From NCBI GenBank assembly GCA_963422465.1, contig OY730173.1, positions 3,038,001 to 3,102,000 on the forward strand: a stretch of 64,000 nt of DNA, in the 5' to 3' direction. Positions 21,534-33,226 of the stretch are shown here, piece by piece. The notes below the pieces were generated by a model, which did no database searches, was not told the origin of the DNA, and saw nothing but the letters and a program-made list of their open reading frames with translations. This stretch comes from Lichina pygmaea (taxonomy: Eukaryota > Ascomycota > Lichinomycetes > Lichinales > Lichinaceae). Numbering within the stretch: the stretch's first letter is position 1; each line of letters opens with the position of its first letter. The translations under genes were made by a program, and so were the position numbers.

Positions 21534-24500
21534 CTAGGTATTGGATTGGGAATAGTGGAGTTTGAAAGCTAGATTAAACTGGTTTAGTCTTTTCAAAGAC
21601 ATAAACCAGTACAAGAACTTCTGTAGTAGCTCTGGGTTTGAAATAATAGTGGTGAAGTCTTGGGGATTAAAAGAGACTTGTTGTCTTTGTCTTGAATAAA
21701 GAGAGCATGAAGAGATGATATGTTTTGCAGTTTCTTCTGCTTGGCCACACACACATAGTGGGGTAGGGAAGTCAGGAACTCCAGCTCTGAAAAGAAAACT
21801 TGCCAGACCAATTCTTCCAGTCCTGATTTACAGTAGCAGACTTGCCTCAGCTTTCTGTAACTCTTTGTAGAGCTTCAGATTGTTTTTGTGTGGCTTTTGA
21901 CAGAAAGTCTGCCAGCCTGGATAGCTTCTTCTTTTCTTCTCTTCCCATTGGTCTTCCCACTCTTTAGTAAAGAGCTTTTGTAGTTCTTTCTTTGAACTAG
22001 CCTGGTTAGTAGTTATTTGACTTAACCAAGTGAATTTCCACTTAGGAGAGATAGTTGAGGATTCCTTTAAAGGTTTCTTCAAGAGAGAGGCATAGCTGGA
22101 AATAGTGGAAAAGATACTGTCAAGGAAGTATTTGAGAGGGGAGTTTTGAATAGAAGAAAGAAAACAGGCAGTGCGAAATTTAAAGTATAGGTCTAGAGGT
22201 AGAAGAAAAAGCTCACTCTCTAATAGAAAAGAAGGAGTGGCTTTGAAGGCACCCCCAATAAGTCTTAGGCATCTGTTTTGAAATGAAACAAGAGAAGAGA
22301 TATTGGAGGATTTTCTTAGAGAGTTAAACCAGATCCCCACTGCATAGCTCAGTAGAGATCTCAGTATAGCAGTGTACACCAGACGTGATGTGTGAACTGG
22401 AAAGCCCCAAGTAGAATAGGAAGTTCTAGAAAGAGAAGAGAGTGCTTTCTGTGCTTTTTGAAGAATAATCCTCTGGTGTTTGTGCCAGTGGAGCTTTGCA
22501 TCTAGGTACACTCCAAGTACTCGCACTTCTTCTTTTGGTTTGAGAATCACATTCCCCAGTCTGAGCTTGAGCTGAAGATTGTCTGATCTTCTTCTGGAAA
22601 AATGAAGTATTTCATATTTCTCAGTTGAGAAGACTATTCCATGTCTTGCAGCCCAGGATAGACATTTGTGGTGTGTGTTCTTTAACTTCAGAAGGTTACT
22701 TTTCAAGGAGTGACCAAAAGCAAGCAGATTTGTATCATCTGCAAACCCCAGGGCAGATACACCAGAAGAGGGAGTATGCACAGTCTCATGCAATTCAGAA
22801 ATGTAGAATAGAAAAAGAATAGGGGATAATGGAGAACCTTGAGGAACTCCACAATGAATAGGAATTGAACAAGACTCAGAATCATCAAAGACAAGAGTGG
22901 TAGAGCGCTTATCACAGAAGGAGTAGATCCAGGAAGCTAGCCAGGCAGGTATTCCTTTTCTTTTCAGAATTTGCTGTAGTATCTTGGGGAGAACTCTGTC
23001 ATAGGCTCCTGAGATATCCAGTGAGAGTAGGGATGCAACCATGCCTTCCTTCCAGACTTTTTCCACTTGGGAGGTTAGAAGGAAAAGTGCTGCTTCTGTG
23101 GATCTTCCTTTCCTAAAGCCCATCTGGATATCTGGCAATAGTCCAGCTTCTTCTGCTATCTTGCTTAGTCTGGCTGCAGCAATAGCTTCCATCAGCTTGC
23201 CTGTTGTGTTTAGCAGAGCTATAGGGCGCCAGGCTTTAGCTTGATTGTAGGTTCCCTTGCCAGGTTTCCTCAAGCAGACTGTTTTTGCACTCTTAAATCT
23301 TTCAGGGAAGTACTCCAGTTTCCAGCATGTTGAAGTCAGAATAGCTAGAGCTTGGCAGAACCTAGGCCCCAGAGCTCTCAGAAATCCATTTGGCAGCTTA
23401 TCTCTCCCTCCTGCTGTGAAAGGTTTCTTCTTGGCCAGAATTTGCTCCACTTCTTCACATGTTACCTCCTGGGAGAGCTGTATCTCAGAGATAGTCTGGG
23501 AGCTTTCTGAGCCTGGTTCTGGAACTAGAGCTTTTGGAAAGAACTGCTGTGAGAAGGCTTTAGTCTTTTCCTCAAAGGTTTTGGCTATTCCTTCTTGTGT
23601 TTCCAGGTCAGGAACCAGAGGAAGATCAGGAGTCTTGTTGGCTTTGGACCTTCCCCACTTTGCAAGCTTCCAGAACTTTGAAGAGCTGGCCAGCTCATGG
23701 ATTTGGTGTCTGAAAGTGTTCTGTTTTCCATCTCTGACTACCTTTTTCTTGAGCTTAGTTGCTTGCTCAAGTTCCTCTTGACTTGCTTGTTTTTTTTGCA
23801 CTTTTCTTCTTACTCTTCTTTCCTCTTTAACCTTGTTTTGGATCTCTTGATTCCACCAGGGGACTGAGTGGCCAGATTGCTTCTGGAGCTGTGTGGATTT
23901 GCTTGCTATTTCTTGGAGAAAGTTGTCAAGATACTCCAAGTACTCATCCACTTTATATTTGTCTTGGAAGTGGAAGGGCAGGTGTAGCTTCTCACACTCT
24001 ACTCTTGCAAGGTTTGAGTCCAGTGTTCTCCAGTTTCTTTCTGGTTTCCAGATTTTCCTTGGAGGATCCAGGTCCAGGCAGGTTAGTACAGGTCTGTGGT
24101 CAGACCCATGAAAGAACTGAAGAGCCACTTTGGAGAAAATCAGAGAGTTAGAAAGAGAAGAAGAAATAAAAGACAGATCAATAGCAGAACATGGTTTTTC
24201 AGAAAGAGATCTTGCTCTGGTAGGGGTGAAAGGTGCAATAGCTAAATCCAGATTTAAATCTTTCATTAGGTCTTGAAACTTGTTTGCAGTCTCAGAGTAC
24301 AGTCTTCTTTTCTTTGACCAGTCTGGGTGGTGAAGATTTGAGTCTGTGAGAAGAATATGTTGTCCTTGTTCTTGTAAAGCATTTTGGAGTAAACAGAGAA
24401 GAGCTTCTGATGCCTCTGTGTAGTTTTCTTGACTTGATGGGGTGAAGTAGAGATTATGTACCCAAAGAGAAGTAGGAGAGTTTTCCAAGTAGATTTCAAG

Positions 24501-24776
24501 AGAAACAAAGTCTTTATTCCAGAAGGTAGGATGAAGAGAAGAGAGTTTCAGATTTTTATTAATAAGAAAAAGTGTTCTGCCAATCTCTGAACAGTAGAGA
24601 GGAAGAAAGGAAGAGAAAACAGTTGAAGTGCTTGTTTCTAGGTGAGGGTTTTTCCAGGGCTCTTGAAGTGCAATAATGTCCACCTCTTGGAGAGCTGAGG
24701 TTGCTAGCAGTAGCTCTTGGACTGATTGGCTTTTTTGCACATTATACTGGAGAAGTGTCAGCTTTGTGTCTTTCAT
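21534..24776 (-). CDS. LINE ORF2: endonuclease and reverse transcriptase
   Basis: Provides target nicking and reverse transcription. An APE-type endonuclease fills about residues 1-225 (LLQYNVQKS, ALQEPWKNP, LTDSNLHHPDW, GSDHRPVLTC with the catalytic His). Reverse transcriptase spans about 480-750 (LSLDISGAYDRVLPK, HCGVPQGSPLSPILF, ALGFADDTNLLAFG with the catalytic Asp pair). The C-terminal part has the motif LCVCGQAEETAKHIISSC, a Cys/His knuckle usual at the end of Tad-type ORF2. A single in-frame TAA at 21828-21830 separates this last 100-residue segment from the 982-residue main frame, so the copy is probably defective. The ATG overlaps the expected ORF1 stop as ATGA. Confidence 0.92.
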
Positions 24777-27700
24777 GCAGACATCTCAGCATCAAAGATC
24801 TTGAAGGAGTTAGCTGGTAGCTTTCCTCCAGAGTTGGCTGATCTTGAAGAAAGAATTTGCACTTCTGGGAGTGCACCTCTGAGTCGCTCTGAGCTTCTGC
24901 TTGGCTCAGCTGTTTTACGTTTTTTCCCTCCTGGTAGAGACTGAGAGAGAGGGAAAGACATAACTGGGGGGGGGTTGTAGAGCTGGAACAGAGGTAGCTT
25001 GTTAAAGGCCAGTCCACGTTCACACAGAATGTGGGTGGTCCTGTCTTCGACCGAGGAGGGCAGGGACTCAATAGATGAATAGCAAGTGGGGTAACTCTCT
25101 TGCTATTGTCGCTCGTAATGTGCGTTCAGCCTGGAGAGCTATTCTCTCCGGCTATCTGGGTTCTTATATACAGGAGCCTGAGGGGGGGGGGGTCCTCCCG
25201 AGGGGTATCAGCTTTCTGCGTGGACGAGCTGGACGAGCTGGTTACACATCGTCCACCTCGTCCACCGGGTCGGGTGAACATTGTTCCTGTGGACGAGCTG
25301 GACGAGCTGGTTACACATCGTCCACCTCGTCCACCGGGTCGGGTGAACATTGTTCCGTGTACCTCTGTACACTCGCTTCGGTCAGCTCAGCCGTTCCGGC
25401 CTAGGCCTTAACACCATCCCCTCCCTCCAAAGGTTCTGTCCCCAGATCCTCTCACTTCTCTTACCATGACCCGGACATCTCGTTGTAATCGTCGTGGAGT
25501 CCTCGGTTCTCGTGTTGGCAAGATGGGCAAGGTATCCAAAGTTTCATGCAGCGCATGTCGTCGTGACCGTGCCAAGTGTGTCGTCAGTTCAGAGTCCACA
25601 TTTTGCGGTCGGTGCCTTGAGAAGGGTCGCCGTTGCGATCTCCATCTCGCGGAGTCGGAGTGGGAGAAGATGGAGCTTGAGCGCACTCAGCTCGAGGCTC
25701 AACTGAAGGAGATCGAGGAGCAGGAGTCTGTTCTCCTTCCTCGCAAACTTCGTCTCCGTCGTCAGTTGGGTGTGTTGTCCAAGAAGGAGGGTGAGGCCAT
25801 CAAGCGTGAGCTTGCTGCGATCGAGGATCAGGAGGATCTCGAGCAGGAGGCTACGCGTGTGGAGTCCCCGCCGCCTTTGGAGGACTTCTTCTCTTCGGAG
25901 GCTTTGGCTTCTCTCGAGCCTTTGTCTCCATCGATCCTGGCTTCTGCGGGTTTTGTCGGTGGAAACTCCGCAGTTTCTCGTTCGTCGCAGGGCTGAAGTT
26001 CTTGGTAGGTTCCTACGAGTTCTCCTCATTGTCATACCCTAACCACTTGACCAGGTATTCGATTTTCCGTCCGCTTCTCCGGCTGTCTAGGATCCTTTCG
26101 ATATCGTACTCTTCTTCGTCGTCCTCGAAGTGCCATTCTGTTTCGATTGCTGCGTCGCTGGGTGCTGGCTCAAGCAGCAAGACGTGGAATACTCGGTGTA
26201 TCCGTGCCTTTTTTGGTAGTCTCAGTCGGTAGTTGACTTCTCCAGTGCGCTTCTCAATCTCAAACAGTCCGATTCGTACATGATCCAGCTTTTTGCTCGG
26301 TCGCTTCGAGCGCAGGTTTTTTGTTGACAAATAGACCTTATCCCCCCTCTCCAGGGTTGGTCCCTTCAACCTTTTGCTGTTTAGGCGGTGGCTTGTTGTC
26401 TTTTGTGCGGATTCAATTGCAGTCTTCATTTCCTCATGCATAGCAGTGAGTTTTTCAACGTTCGTTGAAGTGCCACTTCCAGCCGCCATCACTTCCCAGC
26501 GGGGGTTTCTGCCGTAGTTCGCAAAGAACGGCGTCATGCCCGTCACGCTGTGTTGCTGATCGTTGTACGCAAACTGAGCCATTGGTAGCAGTTCTACCCA
26601 ATCGTCCTGTCAGTGGTTGACGTAGTGGCGTAGATACTGTTCCATCGTCTGGTTTGTTCTCTCAGTTTGTCCGTCTGTTTGTGGATGGTAGGCAGTAGAC
26701 ATCCTCGTGTCTATCCCTAGCTGTCTTGTCCACGTGTTCCAGAATTTCGAGGTGAAGAGTTTGTCTCGATCCGAGATAATCTTCGTGGGTAGCCCTCACT
26801 GGCTAACCAGTTCTTTGAGTAGGACATTGGCGAGTTCGCTCGCTGTTCCTGTCTCTCGCCACAGGATCAGGTGAGCGTATTTGGTGAGTTTGTCAACAAC
26901 CACCAAGATACTGTCATATTTCACCTTTGTTACCGGGTCCTCTGACCTCGGCAGCTTCACCACAAAATCCATTGTGATAGTATCCCAAGCCGCTTCTGGG
27001 AGGTCCATTTGTTGACTCTCTCCATAGGGTTTGTGGCGTGACGGTTTGTTTTTCGCACACTCTTCGCAGTTGCGAATAAATTCCGTCACTTTCCGCTTCA
27101 TTCCGTTGAAGTGGTAACGTCTCCGGATCTTTTCCAGGGTCTTGTCTCGCCCAGGATGTCTGTGTAGAGGTCCATCATGATGTTGTCGAATCACGTCCTC
27201 TTGTGCGCTCTCTGGCACTTCTTCCTTGTTCGTGGCCGCAACGTTGTGGCCTAGGGTCAGGAGTGCACCCATTTCTTCAGTTCTCGCTAACTGAGGTTGA
27301 GTATAGACCAGAGTTTGTCCTTTTGTCACTAGGATTGGGCGCTCTTCTGTCGTGTCGTCTGTCGTCATATCAGGCCGCCTGCTAAGCGCGTCCGCTCGTG
27401 CGTTTTCTGATCCTTTTCGATAGAAGATCTGGAAGTCATATGAAGCTAAAAGCTCCGCCCATCGGACTTGTCGTCTGTTTAGCTTCTTCGTCGTCGTGAA
27501 GTAAGCCAAATTCTTGTGGTCTGAGTACACGTCCACTGTGTACTTTGCTCCTTCCAGGTAAGGTCTCCACTCCTGGAATGCGTCGACAATCGCTAACAAC
27601 TCCTTGTCGTGAACATCGTACCTGAGTTCTGGGCCAGAGAACTTTCTCGATCGGTATGCGACAGGGTGTAGGCGGTTTTCGGCGTCTGGTTGACACAAGC

Positions 27701-30700
27701 AAGATCCAAGTGCTTGGTCCGAGGCATCTGTCTCCATGATGATCCGCCGTCCGGGATCAAATGATGCCAGTATGGGTGCGGAGGTGAACTTCTCTTTCAG
27801 CTCCTGGAACGCTCTCTCTTGGCTGTTCCCCCATGTGAAGGTTTCTTCCTTCTTTGTTAGTTCAGTCAAGGGTGCTGCTGTCCTTGAGTACTCCTTGATG
27901 AATCGTCGGTAGAAGTTCGCAAATCCTAGGAAGGATTGGACTTCTTTGAGGTTTTTGGGTGTTGGCCAGTCTCGTACTGCCGTGATCTTTGTATCGTCCA
28001 TGCGGATTCCTTCCGTTGTCAGGATCGACCCCAAATATTCCACTTCTTTCACGTGGAAGACGCTCTTATCAAGGCGTAACCTCATTCCTGCTTCTTGGAG
28101 CGCATGTAGGATCTTCTTGACATGCTGTCTGTGCTCCTCCAGGGTTCCATTGGTGTAGACCAAGACATCGTCGATATAAGCGGTAACAAATATATCCAGG
28201 TATTGTCGGAGGATGGCGTTAATGAGCGATTGGAACGTCGCCGGTGCATTCGTAAGGCCGAATGGCATAACGGTATACTCGTAATGCCCGTACCTCGTAC
28301 GAAAGGCTGTCTTCCATTCTTCGCCATCTTTCATCCTAACCAGGTTGAAAGCGCCTCGGATGTTGAATTTGGTAAACCACTTGGCTCCTTGGATTCAGTC
28401 CTGGATTTCCGATATTAACGGTAGCGGGTAGCGATTCTTAATCGTGATCGCATTGAGCTGCCGGTAGTCGACACACAGTCGTAATTTGCCGTCTTTCTTT
28501 GGCACAAACAATATCGGGTATCTGGCCGGTGATGTTGAAGGTCTTATGAACTCTTTCGCTAGGTTCTCGTCCAGGTAATCTCTTAAGGCCTCAAGCTCCT
28601 TTGCTGATAGAGCGTAAATAGGGCCATGTGTGGGTTTCTTTCTGTCTTCCAGCGGAATTTCGTGATCCCACTCTTGGTGTTCTGGTAGCGTCGCGACCGC
28701 TTCCTCACCAAACATCTCCTGGTAGTCTTTATACTCACTTGGCAGCTGCGGTGCCTGAGTCTCGCCCACGGCGTCATGCGTGGTGCAAAGTTGATGGTTT
28801 CGGGGCTTCATCCAAGCCACATAGGCTCGCCCTCGCCGGTGGTGCTTCTTCCACCCTGCATATGAGATCTCTTTGATTCTCACTTTCTCTGGCTCTGCTC
28901 GAGTTGCCAGACTCCTCTTCAGAAAGACTAGGTGCCTTCTTTTCCAGTCGATCCTTGGGTTTTGACTTTCCAACCACGGAAGACCCAATATAACTTCATG
29001 TGGTATCTGGACCAAGTCGAATTCTTCTGATCCGATTGTCGTACCGTCGACACACAGTCGTAGGTTCTTGGTCTCCTTCGTCACTCGTCCTTGGTCGTTG
29101 GAGAGTGGTGTCCCGTCCACTACCGTTAGTTGGTATGGATTCCTCTTTTCCTGAGTCGGGATCTTGTGCTTCCTGGCGAAACTTTCTGACATGAAGTTGC
29201 CAGTAGCTCCAGAGTCGATCATGGCGTTCGTCAGATGCCTGTTGACTCTCATCTTGATGCGAAAATGCGGACTGCAGGCTGTCACGTCAAGGCTCTGCTC
29301 AACCCCTTCTCTCCGGAGTGTTGTCTTGCCTGCTCTTCCGACTCCGGATTTGAAGAGCACTGCTAGTTTTTTGAACAACCAAGGCCCTGAGCCTGGCGTT
29401 CTGTCGTGTGTCTTTCGCATTTTTCGGTGAAGCATAGCTCCCATGCGTCTTCTCCGCAATCATCGCGTTCTTTCCCTTGCTGGCTTAGCTGGTGCTTGAT
29501 GCTCCAGGCTTTCTTGTGGTATTCTGGGCCAGGGAAGTAGTGCCTTCTCCTTTTCTCTAGGAGATGTTCCTTGCAGTGGTGGTCCTCACATCCTTTCCAA
29601 TAAGGACGTCCGCAGGCTGGTGTCGTAGCCTGGTGAAGGTCCACTTGCGCTGCGATGTCTCGGGGCTGTGAGATGCTGATGGTGTCGTCCACCCATCGCG
29701 TCACTCTTGCTTCGCCGTCCTCCGACAAGGTCGCATCCTGTCGTCGGAGTAGTGGTGTCTCGGGAATTGGTGGCATGCCGGTTATGTCAATCTCGTAGTC
29801 TGTTGTGTCGAATTCAGAGATCAGGTCATCCTCCCAATGAACCTTATCGATCTGGTCTTGGATTGTGTGCAGGTCCTCCAGTGACCTCTGCAGATCGTTC
29901 TCCAGTCTTTCGATGTGCTGTCTGAGATTGTCCTCCTGTCCGAGGAGTGTTGCTTCTGACCGGTTCATGGGTAGCGTGCCTCTGGGGGCCCTCGGTGGCT
30001 CCTGAATACCCTTGCCTTTCCAGGCACCGGTGGCATTCAACTGCTTACCCTTGCCTTCTTTCTTCTTCTTGCTTTGGCAGTTGGCTGCGAGGTGTCCTAC
30101 CTTCTGGCAATTGTAACACTTCCGTGTTTCTTTCTTCTTTGTTGCCTGTGGTGTTGTTGCATCGATCTCCATGGGTGTCAAGCCGTACTTGTCTTGTGCT
30201 GGCGCTGTCTTTTTACCCCATGGCCTTGCATGCTTGCCTCACTTCTCGAGTTCTCGTTCAAACTGTCGGTCGTCGATGCGTACCGCTGTGTCGATCATAT
30301 CCTCGAGGTCGGTGGGTCGGTCTCCTCGTGCGATGTCATCCTTGACTTGTTCCTTGAGAGCTTGGTAGAATAGTGCCGTCAAGGCACTGTCTCCCCATTG
30401 TGTCCTCACTGACAGCTGTTGGAACTTCGCCGCGAAGTCTGATGCTGACTCTGTCTGCCGTAGTGCTTGGAGCTTTCGTTCCGCATCTCGTTCTTCATCA
30501 ATGACCCCGAAGGTCTTCTTCATCTGGGTCTTGAAGGTAGAGAATCTCCCAATGATCTGCCGTGTCGTGGTCTCCATGCTAGAGGGATCTTCCTTGTTGT
30601 CGAGGAAGTCTCGTAGGTAGACATTAAACTAGGCAAATGTCGGTCCGTCCAGGTAGGAAGCTGCGAACAGCACCTTCTCCTGTTCCGTAGGGAATTGTGC

Positions 30701-32529
30701 GGCGTTGAATCCGTAGTAAAGCTCAAGCTGAGAGAAGAATAATTCCAATCCCCCTCGTGATCCATCGTACCTCTTCAGCGTACCTACCTTCAACGGCTTT
30801 GGAGGTAAGGTGAGGGTGGTAGGGACAGGTGGTTCCTGGGCTTGCGCCTGAGGCGCAGCCCGAGGTTGGCCTGCCTGCGAAGGGGTAGGGCTGCGTGGAT
30901 CTGCCATCGTATTGAGCCGGTGTCCTATGTGTTAGAGGCTGAAACTGTTAAAGGCCAGTCCACGTTCACACAGAATGTGGGTGGTCCTGTCTTCGACCGA
31001 GGAGGGCAGGGACTCAATAGATGAATAGCAAGTGGGGTAACTCTCTTGCTATTGTCGCTCGTAATGTGCGTTCAGCCTGGAGAGCTATTCTCTCCGGCTA
31101 TCTGGGTTCTTATATACAGGAGCCTGAGGGGGGGGGGTCCTCCCGAGGGGTATCAGCTTTCTGCGTGGACGAGCTGGACGAGCTGGTTACACATCGTCCA
31201 CCTCGTCCACCGGGTCGGGTGAACATTGTTCCTGTGGACGAGCTGGACGAGCTGGTTACACATCGTCCACCTCGTCCACCGGGTCGGGTGAACATTGTTC
31301 CGTGTACCTCTGTACACTCGCTTCGGTCAGCTCAGCCGTTCCGGCCTGGGCCTTAACATAGCTGTTGGGATCTCATATTTTCCTGGGCGTGTGTTCCATG
31401 CTTCTCTTGCCTTCTTGGCTGCTTCCTGGCGTACTGGACAGACACTGGCCCAGGCTGGGTGAGCTCCTCTGCAGTTGCAGCATTTTGGCTTGAGAAGCTG
31501 TTCAGGAACTTGGCAGGCTCTCCTTTCATGCTGGCCTCCACAGGCACCACACACAGCTTTGTTCTTGCAGAAGCGTGCTTGGTGCCCATAGCCAAAGCAC
31601 TTGAAACATTGTGCAATGACTGTGTCTGCCAGGAAAGGTTCTGCTTCATGCATCCTGTGCCCCAGCACTAGCCCACTCTCAATCAAAAGATTGGCTTGTT
31701 CAGGGGTAGCCAGATCCAGGTGGAGAGAGGTAACTGGCTTCTTTTGAGCTATAGCCTTCTTAGACCAGTAGGCTCTCAGGATGGTGATTTGTTTGCTCAG
31801 AGATGGGTTGCTGTTCTGGATTATCTGGCAGGTTTTCTCCAGGTCTTCAGGTTGGATATCTTCTGTTCTGACTCCATGGATCAGAACTGGGAATCTCTTG
31901 GGCTGGATGGTTGCTTCCTTTGTGAAGATAGCTGATACCCAGGCAGGGTTTTTCTCTAGGAAGACTTTAGTCTCTTGGCTTTCTGTGTTAATAAGGATAT
32001 CCCCTGAAGGAAGTTTCCTTACTGCTCTGACCTGCTTGTTGTAGGGGCTGGGTAGTCTGTCTTGAAGAGCCTGGAAAAGCTGGATGTGAGTTCTATTAGC
32101 CATGTCAGGTGGCTGGATACCAGGATGTACAAGAACTTCTTTGAGAATTCTTGCAGGTAGAGGGATTTGCGCTGGAATGGATTTTTGGACAGCCTGGGCA
32201 TATGATGGCTTGGCTTCTTGTTTGTCCAGCCGCTTGTTGATATTCTCCAGCTCCTGGAAGATTCTGTTGGTGAGGCCAGTAGAGCTAGACTGGGCTTCTG
32301 TAGAGAAGGAGTTCTTTTTGATATTTTCCCAGCTTTTCAGAATAGATTCTGGGACTGGTTGGGTTTTGATCCAGGAGTCTACTAGTTTGTAGTCATTCTG
32401 GGGAGCTGGTTGGAGGGTAGGAGAGCTGGACTGGGTGCTAGGCAGACTGGAAGCTGGTTGGGAGAGTATAGCTGGTGTAGCTCTGGTGTTACTTTCTGAA
32501 GAGGTGGGTTTTTTCTTCTTGGGAGCCAT
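24773..32529 (-). CDS. LINE ORF1: gag-like nucleic-acid-binding protein, interrupted
   Basis: Starts [16 protein letters not shown] at 32529 and runs to the LTR element insertion at 31359. It has a Ser/Pro-rich N-terminus, a short helix ([20 protein letters not shown]), a central RNA-binding region, and tandem zinc knuckles ([48 protein letters not shown]). The remaining C-terminal part lies left of the LTR element at 24994-24773 and ends EMSA-stop, overlapping the ORF2 start. A nine-C run just inside this remnant leaves it out of frame with the upstream part by one base, so this copy has both a length change and the 6.4-kb insertion. ORF1 proteins coat the element RNA in the transposition particle. 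Confidence 0.85.
25000..25413 (-). repeat. LTR, 3' copy for the element's orientation
   Basis: 414 bases, ends TGTTAA/TTAACA. It contains two tandem units of about 69 bases (25220-25288, 25289-25356), each with a GTGGACGAG/CTCGTCCAC inverted pair. Confidence 0.95.
25466..25996 (+). CDS. Antisense ORF in the LTR element: Zn2Cys6-like, coiled-coil protein
   Basis: A 176-residue frame on the strand opposite to gag-pol, between the pol 3' end and the LTR. It begins [13 protein letters not shown]; a second Met precedes the cysteine cluster. The cysteines follow C-x2-C-x6-C-x8-C-x2-C-x6-C ([11 protein letters not shown], then [11 protein letters not shown]), the spacing of fungal binuclear zinc clusters. 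Residues about 65-130 are Glu/Lys/Leu-rich and predicted coiled coil ([20 protein letters not shown]), followed by an acidic Ser/Pro tail. Many fungal genomes carry similar hypothetical proteins, probably from the same kind of element. DNA binding and a role in regulating the element are inference only. The frame is open and uninterrupted. Confidence 0.65.
   Translation: MTRTSRCNRRGVLGSRVGKMGKVSKVSCSACRRDRAKCVVSSESTFCGRCLEKGRRCDLHLAESEWEKMELERTQLEAQLKEIEEQESVLLPRKLRLRRQLGVLSKKEGEAIKRELAAIEDQEDLEQEATRVESPPPLEDFFSSEALASLEPLSPSILASAGFVGGNSAVSRSSQG
30946..31358 (-). repeat. LTR, 5' copy for the element's orientation
   Basis: 413 bases, practically identical to 25000-25413, with the same tandem units at 31165-31233 and 31234-31301. 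It drives leftward transcription. Confidence 0.95.
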
Positions 32530-33024
32530 GTTAGAGATTGTTTGGCACTGGTTTGGTGTTTTCTGTCTGCAGAGTACTGCCAGAAAGAAGAGTCACCTGG
32601 TTTCCCAGCAGTAATAATCTAGTCCTGGGACCAATCCCCAAGACTAGACTTTCCTGGGCAGCTTTTTCCAACTAAGCTCTGGGCAAAGCTAGAAGTATTA
32701 ACCTAGACTAGGGACCAGACCCCCTATCTAGACTTTCCTTGAGCCAAAGTCTCTGCTAGCTCCAGAGTCAGTCAGACTCTAACCATTCCTCTTATCCTGA
32801 GACTTTCTCTGGTTGTGGGTAGATTGCTGGTTGTTGAAGAAGAAGATCGTGGATTCAAGATCACAACTTTTGACAAACAGGCGTGGTTCTCAAAGGTGAT
32901 GGGTTTTCACCTTAAGGTTTGAGTGGTTTCAGAGAGGAACTCGGCTGTTTTCCAGAATATATGACAAATTGTGGTGTTTGTCAAAAATGATGGTCCTTGA
33001 AGGACGTGGTTCTGGGAAGAGTTG

Positions 33025-33035
33025 TTCGGTGCTGT
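33025..33035. repeat. LINE target-site duplication, right copy
   Basis: TTCGGTGCTGT adjoining the 5' end of the LINE. Confidence 0.9.
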
Positions 33036-33226
33036 AAAGGGGCAGGTATAGATTGTGGTAGCGCTGAGGCTAGAAGACTATTAAATCATGGGTATCATAA
33101 GCTGAGGTAATCCAGACCTCCTCGAGCAGTAATGACGTTGGGACCACCCAAGTCTGCCGTCATGACCTAGAGACACACTAAGAAACACCGTCGTAAATGC
33201 AGCATCTGATCCGACGTGGTCATCCC

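Larger units (their letters stand above)
25000..31358 (-). mobile_element. Ty3/gypsy LTR retrotransposon, chromovirus type
   Basis: A 6359-base element inserted in LINE ORF1 and flanked by the 5-base duplication TAGCT (24995-24999, 31359-31363). Reading leftward it shows gag with a CCHC knuckle (about 29.4-30.9 kb), aspartic protease, reverse transcriptase and RNase H (about 27-29.4 kb), integrase with the HHCC region, and a chromodomain near 26.0-26.2 kb. The order and chromodomain place it with the Tf1/sushi (MAGGY-like) chromoviruses. The two LTRs differ by about one substitution and one homopolymer length change over 413 bases, so the insertion is very young. The internal coding region nevertheless looks broken in about five places. 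It also carries an antisense ORF near its 3' LTR. Confidence 0.94.
21353..33024 (-). mobile_element. Full-length LINE (non-LTR retrotransposon), split by an LTR element
   Basis: Runs leftward from 33024 to the A-rich tail at 21353-21378 and is bordered by an 11-base target duplication. Without the inserted LTR element (25000-31358 plus a 5-base duplication) it measures about 5.3 kb. It has a leader of about 0.5 kb, ORF1 with CCHC zinc knuckles, and ORF2 with endonuclease, reverse transcriptase and a terminal Cys/His motif. This layout fits the Tad1-like fungal LINEs. I saw no RNase H domain. The intact duplication and tail show a recent, complete insertion. Confidence 0.93.

Noticed and set aside
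25000-31358. Idea that the direct repeats and spacing form a CRISPR-like array
   Set aside because: They are LTRs with internal tandem units in a eukaryotic retroelement. No CRISPR array is present in the window.
21300-33080. Idea that the LINE disrupted a host gene
   Set aside because: Joining the flanks at the target duplication gives no open frame or recognisable protein on either side, so the insertion looks intergenic.
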